Part shown: piece after piece, positions 34,888-42,961 of the stretch | How positions within the stretch are numbered: position 1 is the stretch's first letter | How the letters are laid out: each line of letters opens with the position of its first letter | DNA from: JACVRW01 sp963825345 | Lineage (GTDB): Bacteria; Actinomycetota; Thermoleophilia; Solirubrobacterales; Thermoleophilaceae | Length of the DNA stretch: 64,000 bases | Assembly (NCBI GenBank): GCA_963825345.1 | Contig: CAWGSQ010000005.1 | Location: forward strand, 258,750-322,749 | Direction of reading: 5' to 3' | The notes under the pieces: generated by a model | Database searches by the model: none | Seen by the model: only the letters and a program-made list of their open reading frames with translations | Told to the model about the DNA's origin: nothing | Made by a program: the position numbers and the translations under genes

Positions 34888-34934
34888 CCTGCTCCGGGCA
34901 CCAGAGACGTGCGGGGAAGGTAACGGAGCCCAGG
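34888..34934 (+). promoter_or_regulatory. Possible structured leader or 3' element between the DUF1990 pair and the 35041 gene
   Basis: CCTGCTCC (34888-34895) can pair with GGAGCCCAGG (34925-34934), leaving a two-C bulge. Inside it GCAC (34898-34901) pairs with GTGC (34909-34912) around CAGAGAC. The asymmetric inner loop GGGGAAGGTAAC is purine-rich. It lies in the 168-base gap upstream of a conserved membrane-protein gene. I could not match it to a known riboswitch, and two short helices alone are weak evidence in 70% GC sequence. Confidence 0.3.
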
Positions 34935-35028
34935 CGACGACCGCCCTCGAGGACTCGACAGAAGCATCCACGGAGCCTGCGCAGAACGCGCTCGCCCGCG
35001 GGGCTTCCAAAATTGACACAACCTCAAT

Positions 35029-35034
35029 AAGGAG
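35029..35034 (+). promoter_or_regulatory. Strong ribosome-binding site for the 35041 gene
   Basis: AAGGAG stands 6 bases before ATG 35041. Most genes in this window lack a recognisable Shine-Dalgarno motif or depend on overlap with the gene before, so this clear site in an AT-rich patch suggests strong independent translation. Confidence 0.7.
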
Positions 35035-35040
35035 CAACAC

Positions 35041-35394
35041 ATGGCCACCACTGGTGCCACCGGAAGCACCCGCGTCGACACGCCGCGGGCGAACGGAATC
35101 CGCGGCCGCATCGCGGAGCGCAATCACGAGACCAAGGCCGCCATCAAGACGACGGAGTTCTGGGCCATGCTCGGACTCGTCGTGGCGATCCTGGTGAGCG
35201 CCGCGCTGATCAACGGCGGCGACAACGGCACGGACGAGTTCATCGCCAAGCAGGCGTGGCTCTACGTCGCGATCCTCGGCGGGGCGTACTTCATCTCCCG
35301 CGGCCTCGCGAAGTCGGGCAGCTACGAGCCGGACTCGGACTACAACCCGGTTGATCTGAGCGAGCGCAAGCGCGACGGCGGAACAGACCGCTAG
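35041..35394 (+). CDS. Conserved two-TM membrane protein
   Basis: The 117-residue protein has a polar N-terminus (about 1-35). It has two membrane helices at about 40-58 (WAMLGLVVAILVSAAL) and 71-88 (AWLYVAILGGAYFIS). The loop between them (NGGDNGTDEFIAK) is polar, and the C-terminus contains SYEPDSDYNPVDL and a charged end. Homologues are frequent in Actinobacteria and have no known function. It is preceded by a strong ribosome-binding site and followed by a strong hairpin, so it is probably a highly expressed single-gene unit. Confidence 0.8.
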   Translation: MATTGATGSTRVDTPRANGIRGRIAERNHETKAAIKTTEFWAMLGLVVAILVSAALINGGDNGTDEFIAKQAWLYVAILGGAYFISRGLAKSGSYEPDSDYNPVDLSERKRDGGTDR

Positions 35395-35409
35395 ATCCGC
35401 TTCCCCCCA

Positions 35410-35449
35410 AGCGACGGCCGGGCGGCACCGAGCCGCCCGGCCGCTCGCT
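35410..35449. terminator. Strong GC hairpin between convergent genes, probable bidirectional terminator
   Basis: A perfect 12-bp stem, CGGCCGGGCGGC (35415-35426) with GCCGCCCGGCCG (35432-35443) around loop ACCGA, extends by AGCGA/TCGCT with one bulged C. It lies 16 bases after the 35394 stop and just before the end of the minus-strand 35455 gene. There is no long T-run on either side, as is common for terminators of high-GC actinobacteria. Confidence 0.8.
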
Positions 35450-35454
35450 GACTC

Positions 35455-35988
35455 CTACTCGCAGAAAGCGATGCCGGGGACGCCGATGATCGTCGTCTTG
35501 TGCGTGTTGGTGCTGACGCCGAACATGATCCGGCCGCCGCTCTGGGGGCGCTTGGGCGTCGTGACGAGCGTGAGCTGGAAGACCTGGTCAGTGCTGTGAT
35601 CGATCTTGGCGTTCGGGAACTTCGCCTTGATCGCCGCGATCGTGGCCCCGATCCCGACGCCGCGAGCCTTCGCTCCGCCGGTGACGGTGATGGTGGTGAC
35701 CTTCCGAGGGTTCGAGAGCGTGTAGGTGACGCTGCCCTTGAGCGGCGCGCGCAGCTTCGCCGAGCGAGTGTTCGGACCGCCAAGCTCGCAGCCCGGGCCG
35801 ATCGGGCCGACCTTGCCGCGCGATTGCAGGTCCGCGTGCGTGTCACCGAGATGGACCCCGTCCACGCGCGTGGGCGTGATCACGGCCGCGGCCGAGTCGT
35901 GGGCCGCCGGCGGCGACGCGATCGCGACGGCCGCGATGGCAGCGAGGCAGGCGGGGACGAGCAGAAGTACTAGGCGGAGAGGGCTCAT
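35455..35988 (-). CDS. Secreted protein, unknown function
   Basis: The 177-residue protein has a signal peptide of about 25 residues (MSPLRLVLLLVPACLAAIAA), so it is exported. The mature part is beta-rich and hydrophilic (VTYTLSNPRKVTTITVTGG, then TIAAIKAKFPNAKIDHSTD) and has two cysteines, one in GPGCELGG and one at the very end (IAFCE), which may pair. The order VDGVHLGDTHADLQSRG, IGATIAAIKAKFP looks like a repeated motif that sets a threshold residue pattern (G.t..dv...) seen in small exported proteins. No family named. Confidence 0.7.
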   Translation of the reverse strand: MSPLRLVLLLVPACLAAIAAVAIASPPAAHDSAAAVITPTRVDGVHLGDTHADLQSRGKVGPIGPGCELGGPNTRSAKLRAPLKGSVTYTLSNPRKVTTITVTGGAKARGVGIGATIAAIKAKFPNAKIDHSTDQVFQLTLVTTPKRPQSGGRIMFGVSTNTHKTTIIGVPGIAFCE

Positions 35989-36067
35989 GCGCGCAAGGTA
36001 CTCGGAGCCGAAGCGAAGGGACGGAGGCGGTTGCTTCCGTGCATCTTCGGAGCGCTGAACCTCTCCG

Positions 36068-37201
36068 CTAGCGCCTCAGCGTGATGTCCTTGGTCGCCCG
36101 CGTAACCGCACCGTTCACGTCCTCGGCGAGGATCGTCAGCGTTGCGCGGATCCGCTGGTCGTCGTGGAGGTACCGGCGCACCGGCATGCGCAGGCGCATC
36201 TCGGTGTTGACGGTGAGCGGCGTGATCGTGAGTGGCGTGCCCATGTCGTCGGCAAGCACGCGCTCCCGCCGCGGGAGGCCGAGCCGGCGCGCCTCGGCGG
36301 CTGAGACGGTCAGCTTCGCCACGATCGACGAGGCCGCCGAGAAGGTGATCGGCAGGCGGATCGGCTCGCCACGAAGGATCCGGGCGAGACCGCCTGGCGT
36401 GTTCGCCAACGGGCCGATCGTGACCGTGAGCGGCAGGCTGCCGACCGTGTCGCGCGGCGGACTGGACTGTCCGCCCGCGAGGACCTCGCAGTTCGGGTCA
36501 GCGGCGTCGTCGGCGTCCACCACTGCGCTGTCCAGGCCCTCGCCGCAGCCGATGCTGTCGGGACCGCCGTCCACCGCGATCACCACGTCGTTGCCCCACT
36601 CGCTGGTGGCGCGCCGCTCGTCGCCGAGGAACGTGTCGACGCCGAGGCCGCCGGTCAGGCCGTCGTCGCCGGCGCCGCCGACCAGGAGGTCCGCCCCGTC
36701 GCCGCCGTCGAGGTTGTCCTCGTCGTCGAGGCCGTAGAGCATGTCGTCGCCCGACCCGCCCTTGATGTCGTCGGGATTGGTCGAGCCGTAGATCGTGTCG
36801 TTGCCGTCGCCGCCGTCGGCGACGATCCGCGGCTGTACGTCGTCCCAGGGCGCCGCGGTGAACGTGTCATCGCCCCCACCCAGGTTGACCCTCAGCGTGA
36901 CCCTGTTCACCGGGTTCAGCGTGGGCGCGCCGCACGTGACGACGACCCGGGTGACGGCCCCGCCGCGCAGACGCCGGCAGCCGCGACCGGCGCGCAGCAC
37001 GTCGCCGCGCGCCACCCAGAACGAAATCAACCGGCGGTTGTCGGTGCCCGCGTTACCGACGCGGTCACCGCGCGAGTCCGAGCTGAGCGTGACCGTGTTC
37101 CCGCTGCGCGAGACCCTCGCGTTCGCGAGCGCAGACGACGGGAGCACCGCGACCACCAGGGCGAGCGCGAGGCCGAGCCCCAGATACTTTGATCGCGGCA
37201 A
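36068..37201 (-). CDS. Secreted RTX-type calcium-binding repeat protein
   Basis: The 377-residue protein has a signal peptide (about 1-26, ending SALA). RTX-like nonapeptide repeats of type GGxGxDxxx occupy about residues 109-195: GGGDDTF, GGDGNDTIYG, GGSGDDMLYG, GGDGADLLVG, GGAGDDGLTG and GGLGVDTFLG. Such repeats fold into a calcium-bound beta-roll outside the cell. A C-terminal domain of about 130 residues follows, with beta-strand-rich content (LRMPVRRYLHDDQRIRATLT) like an Ig-type fold. No enzymatic domain is visible. Cysteine pairs occur at GRGCRR/VTCGAP and GCGEG/PNCEV. Confidence 0.85.
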   Translation of the reverse strand: MPRSKYLGLGLALALVVAVLPSSALANARVSRSGNTVTLSSDSRGDRVGNAGTDNRRLISFWVARGDVLRAGRGCRRLRGGAVTRVVVTCGAPTLNPVNRVTLRVNLGGGDDTFTAAPWDDVQPRIVADGGDGNDTIYGSTNPDDIKGGSGDDMLYGLDDEDNLDGGDGADLLVGGAGDDGLTGGLGVDTFLGDERRATSEWGNDVVIAVDGGPDSIGCGEGLDSAVVDADDAADPNCEVLAGGQSSPPRDTVGSLPLTVTIGPLANTPGGLARILRGEPIRLPITFSAASSIVAKLTVSAAEARRLGLPRRERVLADDMGTPLTITPLTVNTEMRLRMPVRRYLHDDQRIRATLTILAEDVNGAVTRATKDITLRR

Positions 37202-37250
37202 GTCGTTCCATCCAACCTGACGCCGGTGGCCGCGTCAAGGCTGGCGGCTT

Positions 37251-37652
37251 CTAGATGTAGTACATCGGCGCGGCCGAGTCGCGCGTCTCGCGCTCGGCCA
37301 CGTCGGCGATCGTCGTGCCGGCGAGGACGGCTCGGACGGCGTCGGCCGCCTCGGTCCAGATCGGGCCTGAGGCCGCTGCTTCCACGCCGAGCTCGCCCTC
37401 GAGCAGGTCCACAACCTCGAGCAGCGTGACCTCGCTCGGTGGGCGTGCGAAGCTGTAGCCGCCCTTCACGCCGCGCTGGGACTGGAGGATGCCGGCCCGC
37501 CGCAGGGTCGCGAACAGCCCCTCCAGGAACTGCACCGGGATCTCCCGCGCGCGTGCCAGATCGCCGATTGGCACGGGTGCCGAGTCGCCTCGGCGGGCGA
37601 GCTCGGACAACGCCCGGACGGCGTAAGGCGACTTGCTCGTTATCACCAGCAC
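37251..37652 (-). CDS. Rrf2-family transcriptional regulator
   Basis: The 133-residue winged-helix regulator starts at GTG 37652 (VLVITSKSPYAVRALSELAR); a second GTG at 37646 is possible. The helix-turn-helix is PIGDLARAREIPVQFLEGLF, followed by the wing RRAGILQSQRGVKGGYSFAR and the dimerisation helix PSEVTLLEVVDLLEGELG. There is no cysteine in the region where IscR and NsrR bind an iron-sulfur cluster, so it is not that subtype. It starts 18 bases from the divergent VanZ-like gene, which may be a target. Ligand unknown. Confidence 0.9.
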   Translation of the reverse strand: MLVITSKSPYAVRALSELARRGDSAPVPIGDLARAREIPVQFLEGLFATLRRAGILQSQRGVKGGYSFARPPSEVTLLEVVDLLEGELGVEAAASGPIWTEAADAVRAVLAGTTIADVAERETRDSAAPMYYI

Positions 37653-37670
37653 CGAAAGTGACTCTACGGT

Positions 37671-38054
37671 ATGGGAATGCGCCCTCTGCGACTCGACCTG
37701 TGGCTCCCGCCACTGCTCCTCATGGGCGTGATCTTCTTCCTCTCCCACCAGCCGAGCCTCGACTCGGGCCTGGGTTTGCTCGACACGATCGGCCGCAAGC
37801 TGATCCACTTCGCCGAGTACGCGCTGCTCACGTTCCTGTGGTGGCGCGCGCTCGTGAGCGTGACGACCCCGGGCCGAGCCGCTCTCTTCGCGTTCCTGCT
37901 CGCGAGCGGCTACGCCGTCACTGACGAGTACCACCAGACCTTTGTGGAGGGTCGGCACGGCAGCCCCGTCGATTGGGCGATCGACTCCGCGGGCGCCGCC
38001 GTCGCGGCGCTGAAGCTGCGGAGCGTTCGGGTCCGGGACAGAGCGGCCGCCTGA
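37671..38054 (+). CDS. VanZ-like membrane protein
   Basis: The 127-residue protein starts at ATG 37671 or 37677. It shows the VanZ pattern: first helix WLPPLLLMGVIFFLSHQPSL, the central RKLIHFAEYALLTFL, and GYAVTDEYHQTFVEGRHGSPVDWAIDS with conserved acidic and aromatic residues. Relatives include the teicoplanin-resistance protein VanZ and phosphotransbutyrylase-like proteins, most of unknown role. Its TGA shares a base with the ATG of the histidine kinase gene, so the two are coupled. Confidence 0.85.
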   Translation: MGMRPLRLDLWLPPLLLMGVIFFLSHQPSLDSGLGLLDTIGRKLIHFAEYALLTFLWWRALVSVTTPGRAALFAFLLASGYAVTDEYHQTFVEGRHGSPVDWAIDSAGAAVAALKLRSVRVRDRAAA

Positions 38055-39214
38055 TGCGCCGGATCCCGATCGAGTCGGCCGCGCCGATGGTGGTCTTCGC
38101 GATCGCGCGGCTCGCCGTGGCGGTGGTGGCACTCACGGCCGTCGCGATCGTCGACTTTCCTCACAGGGGGGCGGCGGCCGTGGTGCTCGCCCTGTTCGTC
38201 GCATGGGCGATCGGCGTCCTGGTGATAGCTCGACGCGACCCCGACAGGATCGTCACCCCGCTCGTCGCTGCCGGTGACTTCGCCCTGCTCCTGGCCCTCG
38301 AGCTCGTGGCGCCAGACGCGCTCGGGACCGTCCGCCTCGTCGCGCTCTTCCTAATTGCCGCCCACGCTCACTTCCAGGGCGAGCGGCGTGGTCTGGCCGT
38401 CGCAGCGATCGGGTCGACAACCCTGGTCGCGGGGTCCGCCCTGCGCGGCGACTCGTCGTTCGGCTCCGACGTGCTCGCCTTCTACGAGGCCGTGTTCATC
38501 CTTTCCGCGCTTGCCACCGCGGTGGTGGTGGGGCTGCTGAGGACCTCAGAGTCGGCGTCGCGCCTGCGCGCCCGCGGGCTGTCCCGCCGGACGATGCAGG
38601 CCGAGAGCGAGGTGCGGCGGCGGGTGGCGGAGTCGATCCACGACGGTCCCGTCCAGGAGCTGATCGGGCTCGACATGATCCTGTCGGCGGCGCACAACGC
38701 GGCCGAGAACGGGCGCGGCGCCGAGGCCGCCGGGCTCATCGACGAGGCCCGCGAGCTCGGCATGCGCAACCTGCGCGCCCTGCGCGACGAAATAGTCGAC
38801 CTCGGCCCCCACGCGTTCCAGGAGATCAGCTTCGAGACCGCGATCGAGAACTGCCTCCCGGTCTGGCGGCGCCGCTACGGCTTCGAGGTCGGACTCGCGA
38901 TCGAGCGGATCGACATGCCACCCGAGATGAGGGGCCACCTCTTCCGGATCGCTCAGGAGGCCGTGGTGAACGCGGGCCGCCACGCCGAGGCCCAGGCGGT
39001 GTCGGTCTCGCTCAGGACGGTGGGCCGCCAGGTGGAGCTGCGCGTGACCGACGATGGCCACGGCTTCGACGGAACCGATCCCTTCGGCGCCGGGGAGCCC
39101 GGGCACCTCGGCCTCGCCAGCATGCGCGAGCGCGCCGAGCTGATGGACGGCACGCTCGACATCGAGACCTCCGAGCGAGGCACGCGTGTGCTGATGCTCG
39201 CGCCGCTCAACTGA
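38054..39214 (+). CDS. Sensor histidine kinase, NarL/HisKA_3 type
   Basis: The 386-residue kinase has about five membrane helices in residues 8-163 and no large sensor loop, so it may sense membrane or intramembrane cues. The dimerisation/phosphoacceptor segment has His196 in RRVAESIHDGPVQELIGLDM. The HATPase N-box is RIAQEAVVNAGRHAEAQ; G-boxes are VTDDGHGFDG and GHLGLASMRERAELMDG. No receiver-type partner follows: the next gene (HDOD-LuxR) is convergent and lacks a REC domain. Confidence 0.93.
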   Translation: MRRIPIESAAPMVVFAIARLAVAVVALTAVAIVDFPHRGAAAVVLALFVAWAIGVLVIARRDPDRIVTPLVAAGDFALLLALELVAPDALGTVRLVALFLIAAHAHFQGERRGLAVAAIGSTTLVAGSALRGDSSFGSDVLAFYEAVFILSALATAVVVGLLRTSESASRLRARGLSRRTMQAESEVRRRVAESIHDGPVQELIGLDMILSAAHNAAENGRGAEAAGLIDEARELGMRNLRALRDEIVDLGPHAFQEISFETAIENCLPVWRRRYGFEVGLAIERIDMPPEMRGHLFRIAQEAVVNAGRHAEAQAVSVSLRTVGRQVELRVTDDGHGFDGTDPFGAGEPGHLGLASMRERAELMDGTLDIETSERGTRVLMLAPLN

Positions 39215-39228
39215 GCCGCGCGGAGCGG

Positions 39229-40311
39229 CTAGATCCAGCCGCGCTCGGTGGCGATCAGGACCGCCTGTGCGCGGTCAACCGCGCCGAGCTTTGCGTACGT
39301 GTTGTGGAGGTGCGTGCGGACCGTGCTCGTGGAGAGCTCGAGCTCGTGCGCGATCTGCTTGTAGACCTTGCCCTCGGCGAGTCGCTTGAGCACCTCGACC
39401 TCGCGGGTCGAGAGCGGGCACGGGTCGACGTTGCGCTTGGCGTTGCCGGTTCCCTGCGGAAGCTCGTACATCACCGAGCGAAGCTGCTCGGTCGTGAGGC
39501 CGCAGGCGCGCGCCGCCTGGAGAAGTTGCTTGGGGTTGACCGCCTGTGAGTGGCCGTAGTGAGCGAGCATGTCGGCCAGGCGGACGAGCGCGGCCTCGCC
39601 CTCGGCGTCGTCGGCGTGATGGCGCTCGATGGCCGTGGCGAGCCGGTTCGGCAGGGCCCAGCGGCGGGCGAGCACGCCGCCGACGAGCGCGTGGTCGACA
39701 CCCAGCTCGAGGCGCTCCTTGTGGAGGCGCTCCTCGGGGGTGCGAGCGGCGCCGTGGATCTGCGAGGGGTAGCCGGGGTAGGCGTGAGTGAGGACGAGCT
39801 TGCCGATGTCGTGCAGCAGGGCGGTCACTAGGAGCTGGTCGCGGTCCTCGTACTCCATCTCACGCGCTAGGCGGTCTGCGGCGGACTGTGTGGCGACGGC
39901 GTGGAGGCGGAAGCGCTCCGGCATCAGGTCCCAGCCGGGCGTGCGCTCGAAGAAATCGAAGGTGGCGGTGCGGGCTGCGAGCGTCTCGACGCCCTCGGGC
40001 GAGAGCACCTCGACGGCCTCGGGAATGCTGGCGATCTTGCCCTTCTTGCGCTGCGCGGTGCGGTTGGCGATCCGGAGCACGGTGATCACGAGCGCGACGT
40101 CAGATTCGACTGCCTGAACGACCTCTCCGACCGAGGAGCGATCCTCGCGAACTACCCGAAGAACTCGGTTGCGCGACTCCGCCAGAGCTGGGAAAGCTTC
40201 GAGCGCTTCGAAGGCAGCGGTGAGCCTGCGCCCATGGCCTTCGTTGTGGCGCGCCGCGGCCGAATCCTGGCCGGGGGCCTGCTTGATGGAGGGTGCGGCT
40301 TCCACAGTCAC
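39229..40311 (-). CDS. HDOD-domain protein with C-terminal LuxR-type HTH
   Basis: I start at GTG 40311 (VTVEAAPSIKQAPGQDSAAA), 360 residues. The HDOD domain covers roughly residues 30-230, with SVGEVVQAVESDVALVITVL, IASIPEAVEVLSPEGVETLA and LLVTALLHDIGKLVLTHAYP, which contains an HD pair that may or may not be catalytic. The C-terminal ~65 residues are a LuxR/NarL HTH: CPLSTREVEVLKRLAEGKV, YKQIAHELELSTSTVRTHLH, NTYAKLGAVDRAQAVLIATE. There is no receiver domain, so regulation is by HDOD or ligand. It converges on the kinase gene with a 14-base gap. Confidence 0.9.
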   Translation of the reverse strand: MTVEAAPSIKQAPGQDSAAARHNEGHGRRLTAAFEALEAFPALAESRNRVLRVVREDRSSVGEVVQAVESDVALVITVLRIANRTAQRKKGKIASIPEAVEVLSPEGVETLAARTATFDFFERTPGWDLMPERFRLHAVATQSAADRLAREMEYEDRDQLLVTALLHDIGKLVLTHAYPGYPSQIHGAARTPEERLHKERLELGVDHALVGGVLARRWALPNRLATAIERHHADDAEGEAALVRLADMLAHYGHSQAVNPKQLLQAARACGLTTEQLRSVMYELPQGTGNAKRNVDPCPLSTREVEVLKRLAEGKVYKQIAHELELSTSTVRTHLHNTYAKLGAVDRAQAVLIATERGWI

Positions 40312-40354
40312 CCGGGGTATCGGCAGGGGTGGACGAAAGGTTGAGGGCTTTCGT

Positions 40355-41614
40355 TTAGGCCGGCTCGGATTCGGCTCTCTGAAGCGCCTTATCGATGCGG
40401 GTGAGGGTCTCGTCCCGGCCGAGCGCCGCAACCGACTCGAAGATGCCTGGGGACACCGTTGTTCCCGTTAAGGCCACACGAATCGGCTGGTAAACCTCCT
40501 TGGGCTTCACGCCCAGTTCGTCGACTCGCGCGCGCAGGACAGCCTCGATCGCGTCGACGTTCCATTCAACGTTCGCGAGGTCGTCACGCACCGCGCTCAG
40601 GTGCTCCGATCTCCCCCACTGCCGCCACGCCTTCTCCTGCGGCTCGGCCGCCGGATCGATGAGCGGGCCGGCGAGGTCCCAGAAGTCACGCAGCGTCTGC
40701 ATCTTCTCGCGCGAGATCTCCACGACCGCGATCGGGATGTCGTCGCGGTCATAGAACTCCTGGAGCCGGCGGTGCAGGTCCTCCAGCGGCAGCTCGCGCA
40801 TGTAGCGCCCGTTCATCCAGCGCAGCTTCTGCTCGTCGAACACGGCGGGGTTCTTCGACACGCGCTCGAGGGCGAAGCGCTCCACCAGCTCGGGAGTCGT
40901 CATCAGCGTGGTGGTCTCGTCGTAGCCCCAGCCGAGCAGCGCGATGTAGTTGCGCACGGCCTCGGGCAGATAGCCGTCCTCGCGCACTCCCTGTACCGAC
41001 GCCGCGCCGTGGCGCTTCGACAGCTTCTTCCCGTCCGGGCCGTGCAGCAGCGGGATGTGCGCGTACACCGGCGGCTCCTCGCCAAGTCCGCGCAGGATCA
41101 TCACCTGCCGCGGCGTGTTCGACACGTGGTCCTGTCCCCGCACCACGTGCGTGATGCCCATGTCGCGATCGTCCACGGCCACCGCCAGGTTGTAGAGCGG
41201 GCTGCCGTCGGAGCGCTGGATCACGAAGTCCTTGATCGCCGAGTACGGGTTCGTCACGTCACCGAGGACCACGTCGTGGAAGGTGATCTCCCCCTCCTCC
41301 GGGACGCGGAAGCGAACGGCGCCCTCGTCCTCGTAGGCGTTCCCCGACTCGAGCAGCTGGTCGACGGCGGCCTTGTGACGGTCGCGCCGCTCCCACTGCG
41401 AGATCGGCCCCTCGTCCCAGTCCAGTTCGAGCCAGCGCAGGGCGTCGAGGATCAGCTCCACGTTCTCGGGCGTCGAGCGCTCGCGGTCGGTGTCCTCGAT
41501 GCGCAGCACGAATTCGCCGCCCGATCCGCGCGCGAGGAGCCAGTTGTACAGTGCCGTCCTCGCGCCGCCGATGTGCAGCACGCCTGTTGGAGAAGGCGCG
41601 AAACGTACCCTCAT
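40355..41614 (-). CDS. gltX: Glutamyl-tRNA synthetase
   Basis: This 419-residue class I synthetase charges tRNA(Glu); with GatCAB present it may also charge tRNA(Gln). The HIGH motif is HIGG (14-17), the second KLSKR (197-201). VLRIEDTDRERS is the glutamate/ATP region, and DHVSNTPRQVMIL is typical. It is shorter than the usual ~470 residues, with a compact C-terminal helical domain. Its start is 8 bases from the divergent endonuclease IV start. HDOD-LuxR lies 43 bases downstream on the same strand. Confidence 0.96.
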   Translation of the reverse strand: MRVRFAPSPTGVLHIGGARTALYNWLLARGSGGEFVLRIEDTDRERSTPENVELILDALRWLELDWDEGPISQWERRDRHKAAVDQLLESGNAYEDEGAVRFRVPEEGEITFHDVVLGDVTNPYSAIKDFVIQRSDGSPLYNLAVAVDDRDMGITHVVRGQDHVSNTPRQVMILRGLGEEPPVYAHIPLLHGPDGKKLSKRHGAASVQGVREDGYLPEAVRNYIALLGWGYDETTTLMTTPELVERFALERVSKNPAVFDEQKLRWMNGRYMRELPLEDLHRRLQEFYDRDDIPIAVVEISREKMQTLRDFWDLAGPLIDPAAEPQEKAWRQWGRSEHLSAVRDDLANVEWNVDAIEAVLRARVDELGVKPKEVYQPIRVALTGTTVSPGIFESVAALGRDETLTRIDKALQRAESEPA

Positions 41615-41622
41615 CGGCAGCG

Positions 41623-42498
41623 ATGCTAGTTGGAGCTCACGTATCTACGGCAGGCGGCCTCGTGCAGGCGCACGAGCGGGCCGTCGAGCGCGGCTGCGAG
41701 GCGATGCAGGTGTTCAACCAGTCGCCGCGCCAGTGGCGCCCCACGCGCTGGAAGCCGGACGACGTGGCCGAGTTCCTGTCGCTCCGCAGGGACAGCCCGG
41801 TCCGGTCGGTCACGATCCACGCCGTCTACCTGATCAACCCGGCGACCAAGGACCGGGAGATGCGAAAGAAGTCCGCCGCCTCGCTGATCCACGCCCTGCG
41901 CATGGGCGACGAGATCAGGGCCGACGGCGTGGTCGTACACCCGGGCTCGACCGTTGGCGAGCCGCAGGAGGAGGCCCTGCCGCGGGTGGGCGAGATGGTG
42001 AAGCACGTCCTTTCAGAGTCGGACAGCTGCCGCCTCCTGCTGGAGAACACCGCCGGGGCCGGCAACACGCTTGGCCGCTCGTTCGAGGAGCTGCGCGAGC
42101 TGATCGACCTCGCAGGCGGTGACAAGCGCATCGGCCTCTGCCTCGACTCGTGCCACATGTGGGCGTCGGGCTTCGACATCGCAACGGCAGACAAGCTCAC
42201 CGAGGTGGTCGAGAGCTACTCGAAGATCATCGGCCTGCGGCGCCTCAGGTGCCTGCACGTGAACGACTCGCTCACTGCGCTCGGCTCGAACCGCGACCGC
42301 CACGCGCCACCCGGCGACGGAGAGATCGGCGCACGCGGCTGCGCGGCCTTCCTCTCGGAGCCGCGCTTCGAGAAGCTGCCGGCGCTCTTCGAGGGCCCGG
42401 GTGTGAGCGGCCACGCGCCCGAGAAGGTGGACGTGGACAAGATGAAGAAGCTGCGCGCGCAGGGGCTCCGCTCGCGCAGGCGCCGCTCTCGGTCCTAG
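41623..42498 (+). CDS. nfo: Endonuclease IV (AP endonuclease)
   Basis: This 291-residue Zn-dependent enzyme cleaves abasic sites in base-excision repair. I start at ATG 41623 (MLVGAHVSTAGGLVQAHERA), where the TIM barrel begins. Zinc-ligand motifs are seen in order: TIHAVYLIN, VVVHPGSTVG, LLLENTAGAG, LCLDSCHMWASG, HVNDSLTALGSNRDRHAPPG and FEGPG near the C-terminus. The C-terminal tail is strongly basic (SRRRRSRS). The divergent gltX start is only 8 bases away. Confidence 0.95.
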   Translation: MLVGAHVSTAGGLVQAHERAVERGCEAMQVFNQSPRQWRPTRWKPDDVAEFLSLRRDSPVRSVTIHAVYLINPATKDREMRKKSAASLIHALRMGDEIRADGVVVHPGSTVGEPQEEALPRVGEMVKHVLSESDSCRLLLENTAGAGNTLGRSFEELRELIDLAGGDKRIGLCLDSCHMWASGFDIATADKLTEVVESYSKIIGLRRLRCLHVNDSLTALGSNRDRHAPPGDGEIGARGCAAFLSEPRFEKLPALFEGPGVSGHAPEKVDVDKMKKLRAQGLRSRRRRSRS

Positions 42499-42532
42499 GC
42501 GCTGCGTTGGTGGCGCGCCGTGCGCCCGGCAG

Positions 42533-42934
42533 CTACAGGTTGTCGCGCAGATCGAACGCGGCGTCGCCCGCCGCGTCGGCGCTCGGCTTTGTGAAGAAGC
42601 CGGGGTTCACGCAGTCGAAGGCCTCCGTGTAGCCGTCGTAGGCGCGCTCCACGGATGCGCGGCACTGCGGCAGCGGGACGCCGGTCATCTTCACTCCGCC
42701 GAAGCCGTGGCGGGTGCGCTCGGCCTGGTCGAACATCTCGCGGTCGATCTCGCCGCGGAAGACCTTGTTCATGCAGCCCATGTAGCGGCGGCCGGTGTCC
42801 TCGTCGTCGTAGAGGTAGAGGTACTGGCAGCCCGACGCGATGCAGCCCGACGGATGCACCACGCGGTCGCAGAACGAGCAGCACTGGCGGCACTCGTGGA
42901 GCTCCGGAGCGGTGCGTGCTGGGACGGGTTGCAC
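42533..42934 (-). CDS. Small Cys-rich conserved protein, possible metal binder
   Basis: The 133-residue protein has nine cysteines. Seven cluster as CRQCCSFC, then SGCIASGC, and C in YMGCMNKVF; later ones are in QCRASVE and DCVNPGF. Spacing is compatible with a zinc or iron-sulfur site. Other conserved-looking segments are YLYLYDDEDTGRRY and RTRHGFGGVKMTGVPLPQCR. I believe homologues exist across Actinobacteria but do not know a function. It converges on endonuclease IV and begins 27 bases downstream of dnaE on the same strand. Confidence 0.75.
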   Translation of the reverse strand: MQPVPARTAPELHECRQCCSFCDRVVHPSGCIASGCQYLYLYDDEDTGRRYMGCMNKVFRGEIDREMFDQAERTRHGFGGVKMTGVPLPQCRASVERAYDGYTEAFDCVNPGFFTKPSADAAGDAAFDLRDNL

Positions 42935-42961
42935 GAGGTGGAGTGTAGAGCGGCTGGGAGG

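Noticed and set aside
35013..35018. TTGACA as a -35 promoter box for the 35041 gene
   Set aside because: It is only 23 bases from the ATG, so the matching -10 would sit on the start codon.
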